64,000 nt of DNA, from positions 1 to 64,000 of the forward strand of contig NZ_KB891813.1 of NCBI RefSeq assembly GCF_000373565.1, written 5' to 3'. Numbering within the stretch: the stretch's first letter is position 1; each line of letters begins with the position of its first letter. The notes below the pieces were generated by a model. That model did not search any database. It was not told the origin of the DNA and was given only the letters and a program-made list of their open reading frames with translations. This DNA comes from Streptomyces sp. HmicA12 (GTDB lineage Bacteria > Actinomycetota > Actinomycetes > Streptomycetales > Streptomycetaceae). A program made the translations under genes and the position numbers. Below are positions 57,448 to 64,000 of this stretch, piece after piece.

Positions 57448-58500
57448 ATGCTTGAGACCTCCGCCCGGTTGTTGCGACTGCTCTCTCTTCTTCAGGCCCA
57501 CCGGGAGTGGTCCGGGCCCGAGTTGTCCTCGCGGCTCGGGGTCAGTGCGCGGACCGTGCGGCGGGACGTCGAGCGGTTGCGGGAGCTCGGCTATCCGGTG
57601 AACGCCAGCCCGGGGACCGGGGGCGGGTACCAGCTGGGCGTGGGGGCCGAGTTGCCGCCGCTGCTGCTCGACGACGACGAGGCCGTCGCCGTCGCGGTGG
57701 GGCTGCGGACGGCCGCGGGGCAGGGGATCGCCGGGATCGGGGAGACCTCCGTACGCGCCCTCGCCAAGCTGGAGCAGGTGCTGCCGCACCGGCTGCGGCG
57801 ACGGGTGGGCGCCCTGAACGCCTACACCGTGCCCATGCTGCGCGGCGCCGGAGCCGCCGCCGTCGACCCCGGCGTGCTCAGCGAACTCGCCGCCGCCTGC
57901 CGGGACATGGAGCGGCTGCGGTTCGCGTACGTGGGACACGGAGGCGAGGAGAGCCGGCGGACCGTGGAGCCGCTGCGGCTCGTGTGCAGCGAGCGGCGCT
58001 GGTACCTGGTGGCGTGGGACGTGGAGCGGGACGACTGGCGGACCTTCCGCGCCGACCGCATCACGCCCAGGCCGCCGCACGGGCCGCGTTTTCAGCCGCG
58101 TACACCCCCTGCCGACGACCTCGCCGCGTACGTCTCCCGTGGCGTCTCCACGCGCGCGTACGCGACCGAGGCGGTGGTGCGGCTCCTGGTGCCGGTGGAG
58201 GAGGCGCGACAGCGGATCTCGCCCACCGCCGGGGTCCTGGAGGCCGACGGCGAGCACAGCTGCCTGCTGCGCACCGGAGCCGTCAGCCTCGACGTGATGG
58301 TGTGGCACATCGCCTCGGTCGGCTACGAGTTCGAGGTCGTCGAGCCGGACGGGCTCGCCGACTCCCTCAGGTCGGTTCGGGACCGTCTGGACCGTGCACT
58401 GCGGCGGTCGTCGACGACTGAGGATGCTCCTCGAACGCCGCGAACTCCGGATGGTGCAGATCGAACGCCGGGGACTCCGAGCGGATCCGGGGCAGCGTGA
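57448..58500 (+). CDS. WYL-domain transcriptional regulator
   Basis: The 350-residue protein has an N-terminal DeoR-type HTH: LLSLLQAHREWSGPELSS then RTVRRDVERLRELGYPV. From about residue 140 a WYL domain follows (RRWYLVAWDVERDDWRTFRADRI), then a WCX-type C-terminal segment (VVRLLVPVEEARQRI). WYL proteins bind nucleic acid or nucleotide ligands and control stress genes. The last 40 residues (Pro/Thr/Arg-rich) run 134 bases into the antisense of the cytochrome oxidase gene, so they are not a normal domain. Confidence 0.9.
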   Translation: MLETSARLLRLLSLLQAHREWSGPELSSRLGVSARTVRRDVERLRELGYPVNASPGTGGGYQLGVGAELPPLLLDDDEAVAVAVGLRTAAGQGIAGIGETSVRALAKLEQVLPHRLRRRVGALNAYTVPMLRGAGAAAVDPGVLSELAAACRDMERLRFAYVGHGGEESRRTVEPLRLVCSERRWYLVAWDVERDDWRTFRADRITPRPPHGPRFQPRTPPADDLAAYVSRGVSTRAYATEAVVRLLVPVEEARQRISPTAGVLEADGEHSCLLRTGAVSLDVMVWHIASVGYEFEVVEPDGLADSLRSVRDRLDRALRRSSTTEDAPRTPRTPDGADRTPGTPSGSGAA

Positions 58501-60082
58501 CGAAGTTGTGCCGGGGCGGCGGGCAGGACGTCGCCCACTCCAGGGAACGGCCGTAACCCCAGGGGTCGTCGACCTCGACCTTCTCGCCGTACTTGGCCGT
58601 CTTCCAGATGTTGTAGAGGAACGGCAGCGTCGACAGTCCCAGGACGAAGGCGCCCAGGGACGAGATCGTGTTCAGGGCCGTGAAGCCGTCCGCCGCCAGG
58701 TAGTCCGCGTACCGGCGCGGCATGCCCTCCGCGCCCAGCCAGTGCTGCACCAGGAACGTGGTGTGGAAGCCGACGAAGAGCGTCCAGAAGTGGATCTTGC
58801 CGAGGCGTTCGTCGAGCATCTTGCCCGTCAGCTTCGGCCACCAGAAGTAGAAGCCGCCGAACGTCGCGAAGGCGACCGTGCCGAAGACCACGTAGTGGAA
58901 GTGCGCCACGACGAAGTACGTGTCCGAGACGTGGAAGTCCATCGGCGGCGAGGCCAGGATGACGCCGGTCAGGCCGCCGAACAGGAACGTCACCAGGAAG
59001 CCGACCGACCACAGCATCGGGGTCTCGAAGGACAGCGACCCCTTGAGCATCGTGCCGGTCCAGTTGAAGAACTTCACGCCCGTCGGCACCGCGATCAGGA
59101 ACGACATGAACGAGAAGAAGGGGAGCAGTACCCCGCCCGTCACGAACATGTGGTGCGCCCACACGACCACCGACAGGCCCGTGATCGCCATCGTCGCGCC
59201 GACCAGCATCGTGTAGCCCCAGATCGGCTTGCGGCTGAAGACCGGGATGATCTCGCTGATGATGCCGAAGAAGGGCAGCGCGATGATGTAGACCTCGGGA
59301 TGGCCGAAGAACCAGAACAGGTGCTGCCAGAGCAGCGCGCCGCCGAACTGGGCCTCGAAGACGACCGATCCGAAGCGGCGGTCCGCCTCCAGACAGAGCA
59401 GCGCGGCCGCGAGAACCGGGAACGCGAGCAGCACGAGGATCGATGTGAACAGCGTGTTCCACGTGAAGATCGGCATCCGGAACATCGTCATGCCGGGCGC
59501 CCGCATCCCGATGATCGTGGTCAGGAAGTTCACCGAGCCGAGGATCGTGCCGAACCCGGAGAGCGCGAGCCCCATGATCCACAGGTCGGCGCCGAGACCG
59601 GGGGAGCGGGTCAGGCTGTTGAGCGGCGCGTACGCGAACCAGCCGAAGTCGGCGGCCCCGCCCGGCACGACGAGCGAGCCGAGGACGATCAGGCCGCCGA
59701 AGAGGAACAGCCAGTACGAGAGCATGTTCAGGCGGGGAAACGCGACGTCGGGGGAGCCGATCTGCAGCGGCATGATCTCGTTGGCGAACCCGGCGAACGT
59801 CGGGGTCGCGAAGAGCAGCAGCATGATCGTGCCGTGCATCGTGAAGAGCTGGTTGTACTCCTCGTTGCTCAGCACCTGCAGCCCGGGGCGGGCGAGTTCG
59901 GCCCGCATCAGCAGGGCCATCAGCCCGCCGACCAGGAAGAAGCCGAAGGCCGTGATCAGGTAGAGGTGGCCGATCTTCTTGTGGTCGGTGGTGGTCAGCC
60001 AGTCGACGACGATGCGGCCAGGACGCCGCTCCCGGACCTGTTCCGCGGTGTGCGGTCCCGCCTCGACCCCGGTCGTTCCCAT
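58367..60082 (-). CDS. ctaD: Cytochrome c oxidase subunit I (orphan copy)
   Basis: The 571-residue integral membrane protein (about twelve spans) starts MGTTGVEAGPHTAEQVRERRPG at ATG 60082, with GAGGGG eight bases upstream. It has heme a His in TMHGTIM, the Cu_B/heme a3 ligands in WFFGHPEVYI and VWAHHMF, and VAHFHYVVFGT. The ending SPAFDLHHPE is typical of actinobacterial CtaD. No ctaC, ctaE or ctaF is nearby, so it is a second copy of subunit I outside the main oxidase operon. Its end overlaps the WYL gene. Confidence 0.95.
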   Translation of the reverse strand: MGTTGVEAGPHTAEQVRERRPGRIVVDWLTTTDHKKIGHLYLITAFGFFLVGGLMALLMRAELARPGLQVLSNEEYNQLFTMHGTIMLLLFATPTFAGFANEIMPLQIGSPDVAFPRLNMLSYWLFLFGGLIVLGSLVVPGGAADFGWFAYAPLNSLTRSPGLGADLWIMGLALSGFGTILGSVNFLTTIIGMRAPGMTMFRMPIFTWNTLFTSILVLLAFPVLAAALLCLEADRRFGSVVFEAQFGGALLWQHLFWFFGHPEVYIIALPFFGIISEIIPVFSRKPIWGYTMLVGATMAITGLSVVVWAHHMFVTGGVLLPFFSFMSFLIAVPTGVKFFNWTGTMLKGSLSFETPMLWSVGFLVTFLFGGLTGVILASPPMDFHVSDTYFVVAHFHYVVFGTVAFATFGGFYFWWPKLTGKMLDERLGKIHFWTLFVGFHTTFLVQHWLGAEGMPRRYADYLAADGFTALNTISSLGAFVLGLSTLPFLYNIWKTAKYGEKVEVDDPWGYGRSLEWATSCPPPRHNFVTLPRIRSESPAFDLHHPEFAAFEEHPQSSTTAAVHGPDGPEPT

Positions 60083-60529
60083 CGCTTGCCCCCTCGCCGC
60101 GCGCGCCTCGGGCCTGCTTCGAACTCCCGCCATGATGCTCGCGCCGACCCCGCCGCGACAGGGGGCGTACCCCTCTTTGTGGCATGGACAGGCAATTCCC
60201 GGACGACCTCAACTCGCCTGCCCGGCCGCCCGATTCGGAATGGCGAGAGAATGCGCGGAGCCGGTGGCGAGAATTGGCCGGGCGGCTTCGAGACAGTTAT
60301 TGCGCGGCGATGCGGAATTCCGCGTACCGAGGCGCCTCGGTGGCGGGAAGGGGCCGCGTAAGAAGTAAGCAGAAAGTAAGGAACCCCTCGAACGTGTGAG
60401 GGAGTTCCGGGGAAACGACGCGTCGCGATTCGTCGTGATCTTGTGACGGAAGTGTGACAGTCGGACCCTGCGGCGGGGGTAGGGCGGGCGAACCTGGCGT
60501 CGCCCGAGCGCACCGCCTACGGTGGCCGT
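60083..60529. promoter_or_regulatory. Divergent ctaD/I78-like gap with palindromes
   Basis: The 447-bp gap is A+T-richer than coding DNA. It has ACCGAGGCGCCTCGGT, a 16-bp perfect palindrome (60326-60341), GCGGAATTCCGC (60312-60323), and a bulged 10-bp hairpin (60380-60408), all suitable for regulator binding. A 71-codon open frame at 60184-60399 lacks a ribosome-binding site and typical codon use and was not called. Confidence 0.5.
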
Positions 60530-60754
60530 ATGGCACCCATACCGGGATCACAGCCCCCGCCCGCAGAACCTCAGGACACCCCCGACGCCTACGTCGGCCT
60601 CGACGCGGAGAGCGCCGAGCGGCAGGCCCGCGGCCGGGGCTGGTCGGCCGTCCGGCAGCTGCCGCCGGGGGCGATCATCACCATGGAGTACCGCGCGGGG
60701 CGGCTGAACTTCGAGGTCCGCGACGGCACGGTGACGCGCTGCTGGAAGGGGTGA
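60530..60754 (+). CDS. Small I78-family-like inhibitor protein
   Basis: The 74-residue protein starts MAPIPGSQPPPAEPQDTP, then has YVGLDAESAERQARGRGW, VRQLPPGAIITMEYRAGRLN and a final FEVRDGTVTRCWKG. This strand order with EYRxxRLN and a C-terminal Cys-Trp is like the I78 peptidase inhibitors (potato-inhibitor-like), which usually carry a signal; none is seen here. A strong terminator follows 25 bases later. Confidence 0.75.
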   Translation: MAPIPGSQPPPAEPQDTPDAYVGLDAESAERQARGRGWSAVRQLPPGAIITMEYRAGRLNFEVRDGTVTRCWKG

Positions 60755-60778
60755 CGCTCCCTCCGGTCCGAGCATGTG

Positions 60779-60816
60779 CGAAGGCCCCCCGAGCCGTTGG
60801 GCTCGGGGGGCCTTCG
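60779..60816. terminator. Strong bidirectional hairpin terminator
   Basis: A perfect 17-bp stem (60779-60795 with 60800-60816) and 4-nt loop lie between convergent genes (ends at 60754 and 60882). Without a clear T run, it still should stop transcription from both sides. Confidence 0.9.
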
Positions 60817-60881
60817 TCGTGCGGGGAGGTTGTGCGTACCGGCCCCGCTGTTCTTGGGACACCGCAGTGGGAGTGGTGCGG

Positions 60882-61859
60882 CTACGCCCGCTGCGGGTTC
60901 GTCGCGGCGGCTCGCGCCGTTGCCCGCGCCCCTTCGGGGCGCCTGCTGCCCGCCGGTGACACGGGTGTGCGTGGCGTGTGCGGGCCCTGTGGCAGCAGCG
61001 CCGAGGGGCGGGCGGTCGAGCGGGTCGCGCCGACCGGCTCCCGGGAACGTGCCGGGGCCGGTGCCGGGAGGGGCGTGGCGGGCGAACCGGCGCGGGAGCG
61101 GCCGCTCCACACGCGGTCGCGCACCGCGAGGATCCGGGCCTCGATCTTGGCGACCAGCGGCTCGCACCAGGGCAGCGCGAGCAGGATCAGCAGGCCCGCG
61201 GCCCAGCCCAGAAGCACGTCGCTCAGCCAGTGCGTACCGAGGTAGACGGTGGTCAGGCCGACGCTGAGGGAGATCACCGCGGAGACCGCGGAGAGCCAGC
61301 GGCGGGCCCGCGGGGTGGAGGCCAGGTAGGCGAGGATGCCCCAGGTCACCACAGCGTTCGCGGTGTGGCCCGAAGGGAATATGTCGCCGCCCTGCCACAT
61401 CTCGTTCGAGCCGATCAGGGTGGCGTAGTGCGGTCCGGCCCGGCCCATGCCGTACTTGGCCGCGCCCACCGTCGCGTTGAGCAGGAGCAGCGCGGTGCCG
61501 AACATCAGCAGCGGCCGCAGTGTGTGCTGCCGCCACGAGCGCCAGCCCAGCCACGCCGTCACCATCACCGCGGTCGGGCCGCGCTGGCCGAGGACCACCC
61601 AGTAGTCCAGGAACGCGTGAATCTCCGGCCACTGCTGGTAGGGCCGGAAGAACATGACCTGCCAGTCGAACGCGACCAGCCAGGACGTGGCGAGCACGGC
61701 CACCACGATGGTGAGGTAGAAGGACAGGGTCAGCCCGAAGAGCACGACCCGGTGCCGGCTCATCGTGGGCATGCCCACGTGAGTCGGCCGTTCGGGCTCG
61801 CGGTCGAGCCGGGCGAAGACCCGCTCGACTCGGCGGGTCAGGTTTCGTTCGGTACGCAC
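60882..61859 (-). CDS. PAP2 family membrane phosphatase
   Basis: The 325-residue protein starts at GTG 61859 with a cytoplasmic leader, then about six membrane spans from VVLFGLTLSFYLTIVVAVLA. PAP2 motifs are KYGMGRAGPHY (variant of K-x6-RP), FPSGHTANAVV and VYLGTHWLSDVLLG (the SR-x5-H-x3-D block with Ser-Arg altered to Thr-Val). It would remove phosphate from a lipid phosphate such as undecaprenyl pyrophosphate or phosphatidate. The last 70 residues are Pro/Arg/Ala-rich and contain a copy of the GCGCCCC hairpin element at 60926. Confidence 0.88.
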   Translation of the reverse strand: MRTERNLTRRVERVFARLDREPERPTHVGMPTMSRHRVVLFGLTLSFYLTIVVAVLATSWLVAFDWQVMFFRPYQQWPEIHAFLDYWVVLGQRGPTAVMVTAWLGWRSWRQHTLRPLLMFGTALLLLNATVGAAKYGMGRAGPHYATLIGSNEMWQGGDIFPSGHTANAVVTWGILAYLASTPRARRWLSAVSAVISLSVGLTTVYLGTHWLSDVLLGWAAGLLILLALPWCEPLVAKIEARILAVRDRVWSGRSRAGSPATPLPAPAPARSREPVGATRSTARPSALLPQGPHTPRTPVSPAGSRRPEGARATARAAATNPQRA

Positions 61860-62097
61860 CCAATCGACGCTACAGCGACCGCGCGGTGGGCCGGCCCGAA
61901 TCAGAGGCTTTGTGATGACGATGTGATGTGGGATTGATCTCAGCACGAGGTTTATTCCCCGGAAACCGATAATCGGTGAGCGCCGTTCCCGTGAATTCAG
62001 AGATCGTTCTCGTGATCTCGTTATATGCAGCTTATGAATCCGTTCACCGCTCGCTGGCACGGAATTCTCCGTCCGGTCAGGGGGCGGGCGCGGTCGA
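61860..62097 (-). promoter_or_regulatory. PAP2 upstream region with palindromes
   Basis: This 238-bp A+T-rich gap between the mannosyltransferase and PAP2 genes holds ACCGATAATCGGT (61965-61977), a perfect 13-bp palindrome, and GAGATC-N8-GATCTC (62000-62019), a hairpin that may end the upstream transcript. The first is a candidate operator for PAP2. Confidence 0.4.
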
Positions 62098-63240
62098 TCA
62101 CGGCGGCCCCGAGCCGTTCAGCCAGAACGCCCCGTAGCCCGCCGAGATCAGCGCGAGCCCGCCGACCACCCACACCGACCTGCTGATACGCCACCGGGCC
62201 AGCGCCACCGCGAGCGGCAGCAGCAGGGGGAACGCGGGCAGCATCAGCCGCGGCTTCGATCCGAAGTACCCCGAGGAACACAGAGCAAGCGCGAGAACGA
62301 TGCCCGTGTAGACGAGGAGTGGCACCGGCTGGCGCTGCCGTACCCCGATCACGTACAGCCAGATGACGAGCGCGACCCCGACGATCAGACCGGTCCCGGC
62401 GAGCGCCCCGGGAAGTGACGTGAACTTGTCGGCGACGAACCGGGCGAAGGCCACGCCGCCGTCGAAGCCGTTGCCCCACTGCCCCTGCACGTCGAGATAG
62501 CCGAGGAGCAGGTCCCCGGTGCGGTGCCCGACCCACAGGACGTACGCGGCCGCGCCCGCCGGCGCGAGCACCACCCCGGCCACGAGACGCCACCCCGCTC
62601 GACGCTCGCGCCGCACCCACAGCGCGGCCGCCACCCAGACCGCGGCCACCACGGCCGCGCCGACCGGCCGGGTCAGCCCGGCGAGCGAGGCGAGCAGGCC
62701 GGCCGTCACCCAGTGGCGTCGCAAGGTCGCGTACAGTCCCCACGCCGCGAGCGCCGTGAACAGCGCTTCGCTGTACGCCATCGACGCCACGATGCCGACC
62801 GGCAGCGCTCCCCACAGGACCGCGAGCGTGATCCCCGTCCGGCGTCCGTACAGGTGGTCGCCGACGGCGAAGATCCCCCACGCCGCCGCGAGCGACGCGA
62901 GCCAGCTCACCACCATGCCCGCCTGGCCGTACGAGAGCGGGGTGAGCTCCGACACCAGGCGCTCCAGCCAGGGCAGCAGCGGGAAGAACGCGAGGTTCGA
63001 GTGGACACTGCCGTCGGGCAGCGTCACCGACCAGCCGTACCCGTGCTCGGCGACCCGGGTGTACCAGAGGGAGTCCCAGCGCGCGGTCAGCAGCGTCAGC
63101 CAGCTCTTGCCCTCGGCCGCGCTCCACAGGGCTAGCGCGAGCAGGCCGAGCGCGCGCACCCCCGCGTACCCGAGCAGGGCCGGGGCCGCCCGCCGCGGCG
63201 TGGGCCCCTCTTGCCGGTCTTGTCGATCAACGTCCGTCAC
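62098..63240 (-). CDS. PIG-V-like membrane mannosyltransferase
   Basis: The 380-residue protein starts VTDVDRQDRQEGPTPRRAAP (GTG 63240) and has about nine spans. The first external loop carries the catalytic-type WDSLWYTRVAEHGYG, then FFPLLPWLERLVSEL, and later GLTRPVGAAVVAAVW, as in PIG-V/ArnT-like polyprenol-sugar-dependent transferases of actinobacteria. It probably adds a mannose from a lipid carrier to a wall component or protein. It is alone in its transcript; the MFS gene diverges. Confidence 0.85.
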   Translation of the reverse strand: MTDVDRQDRQEGPTPRRAAPALLGYAGVRALGLLALALWSAAEGKSWLTLLTARWDSLWYTRVAEHGYGWSVTLPDGSVHSNLAFFPLLPWLERLVSELTPLSYGQAGMVVSWLASLAAAWGIFAVGDHLYGRRTGITLAVLWGALPVGIVASMAYSEALFTALAAWGLYATLRRHWVTAGLLASLAGLTRPVGAAVVAAVWVAAALWVRRERRAGWRLVAGVVLAPAGAAAYVLWVGHRTGDLLLGYLDVQGQWGNGFDGGVAFARFVADKFTSLPGALAGTGLIVGVALVIWLYVIGVRQRQPVPLLVYTGIVLALALCSSGYFGSKPRLMLPAFPLLLPLAVALARWRISRSVWVVGGLALISAGYGAFWLNGSGPP

Positions 63241-63487
63241 GGCCCCGATTATCGGCGCTCGCCGCTCGGCTTCCGTGCGGCACCCCCTTCCGGCGAGTGG
63301 CGCACGCCACACGGGTCGCACCGCTCCATGAGAGCTCTGCCACGTGTCAGTGGCCTGAACTCGCGTACTCTGACGGCTCACTCGCCTTTCGCTGCGGGGC
63401 CGGGAGAACGCTCCTCCCGACCGGAGACCGAGGGACATCCCCAGCCCCCGGATCCGCCGAACGCGAGGACCACTGGGAGGTACGCAC

Positions 63488-64000
63488 ATGTCCGGGACGA
63501 GCACGGCCGCCGGGCGGCTGCGTGCGCGGCTGGCCGCCACGGGCGTCCGCACCAATCGCTGGGTCGTCCTTGTCGTCCTGTGCACGAGCCTGCTCCTGGT
63601 CGCACTCGACTCGACCATCCTGTACGTGGCTCTGCCCTCGGTCACCGAGGACCTCAAGCCCACCTCGGTCGAGCTGCTGTGGATCGGTGACGCGTACCCG
63701 CTGGTGTGCGCCTCGCTGCTGATCCTCTTCGGCACGCTCGGCGACAGAGTCGGCCGCCGGAAGATCCTGCTGCTCGGGTACGCCCTGTTCGGCGCGGCCT
63801 CCGCGCTCGCCGTGTTCTCCGACACCGCGCAGGTGCTCATCGCGGCCCGCGCGCTGCTCGGCATCGGCGGCGCGATGATCATGCCCGCGACGCTGTCGAT
63901 CCTGCGGGACGTCTTCCCCGACCGGCACGAGCGGGCCGTCGCCATCGGCGTGTGGACCGCGGTCGCCGCGATCGGCGCCGCCACCGGACCCGTGCTCGGC
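63488..64000 (+). CDS. DHA2-type MFS transporter, N-terminal part (runs off the window)
   Basis: The first 171 residues are visible. They start MSGTSTAAGRLRARLAATGVRTN at ATG 63488, behind GGGAGG (63475-63480). Spans include VVLVVLCTSLLLVALDSTIL, with the D1 motif LDSTILYVALP of 14-span drug exporters, and motif A LFGTLGDRVGRRKILLLG. The RALLGIGGAMIMPATLSILRD motif B/C region is also present. It is a proton-coupled multidrug or antibiotic exporter of the EmrB/QacA type. The remainder lies beyond base 64000. Confidence 0.92.
   Translation, partial: MSGTSTAAGRLRARLAATGVRTNRWVVLVVLCTSLLLVALDSTILYVALPSVTEDLKPTSVELLWIGDAYPLVCASLLILFGTLGDRVGRRKILLLGYALFGAASALAVFSDTAQVLIAARALLGIGGAMIMPATLSILRDVFPDRHERAVAIGVWTAVAAIGAATGPVLG

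Noticed and set aside
60184..60399. 71-codon plus-strand frame in the ctaD upstream gap
   Set aside because: Weak codon bias, no ribosome-binding site, and it crosses two palindromes.

Overview
The window looks like a piece of a Streptomyces (or very close actinomycete) chromosome. Base composition is very G+C rich with G/C-rich third codon positions. GTG and TTG starts and 4-nt stop/start overlaps are common. A DmdR1/IdeR-type iron box is present, along with Rpf-LysM cell-wall hydrolases and one rare TTA leucine codon. It opens just after a 23S rRNA gene, with the 23S-5S spacer, 5S rRNA and a strong terminator.

From about 0.4 to 45.5 kb much of the gene order is an old actinobacterial core that I recognise from memory of Mycobacterium tuberculosis Rv1691-Rv1713: TPR-type protein, HAD phosphatase, small protein, tlyA, NAD kinase, recN, (glycosyltransferases), pyrG, Nudix ADP-ribose pyrophosphatase, ParA-like ATPase, scpA, scpB, rRNA pseudouridine synthase, cmk, der. 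Inserted into this backbone are an iron-siderophore uptake and reduction locus (5.2-9.2 kb), a DUF6891-like protein and an orphan FtsX-type permease (11.6-13.9 kb), and a PucR regulator with a divergent amino-acid permease (18-21.5 kb). Further insertions are a GH15 glucanase and nucleotidyltransferase (21.4-24 kb), a STAND/TPR protein and alanine dehydrogenase (27.2-30.6 kb), an NrtR-like/ADP-ribosylglycohydrolase pair (35.9-37.7 kb), a Rieske lipoprotein/membrane operon (38.5-40.3 kb), and chorismate mutase plus prephenate dehydrogenase (41-42.5 kb).

From 45.5 kb to the end the content is more Streptomyces-specific: two Rpf-LysM secreted muralytic enzymes, a branched-chain-amino-acid-type ABC importer whose two permeases and first ATPase are fused in one 1046-residue protein, a divergent solute-binding lipoprotein pair, a GT4 glycosyltransferase with a coupled partner, a WYL regulator, an orphan cytochrome oxidase subunit I, a small I78-like inhibitor, a PAP2 phosphatase, a PIG-V-like mannosyltransferase and the start of a DHA2-type MFS exporter.

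Functionally the window joins DNA repair and chromosome organisation (RecN, ParA/RHH candidate, ScpAB), translation and ribosome assembly (5S, TlyA, RluB-like enzyme, Der), NAD/ADP-ribose metabolism (NAD kinase, two Nudix proteins, ADP-ribosylglycohydrolase), nucleotide supply (PyrG, Cmk), aromatic amino acids, iron uptake and spore/cell-wall turnover. I saw no tRNA gene, CRISPR array, insertion sequence, prophage or secondary-metabolite cluster. The most unusual items are the tandem-repeat RDD/RGG protein next to the rRNA operon, the LivH-LivM-LivG fusion, the ParA/ribbon-helix-helix pair in front of scpAB, a 53-residue lipoprotein stub coupled to the siderophore reductase, and a TTA codon in an Rpf gene.
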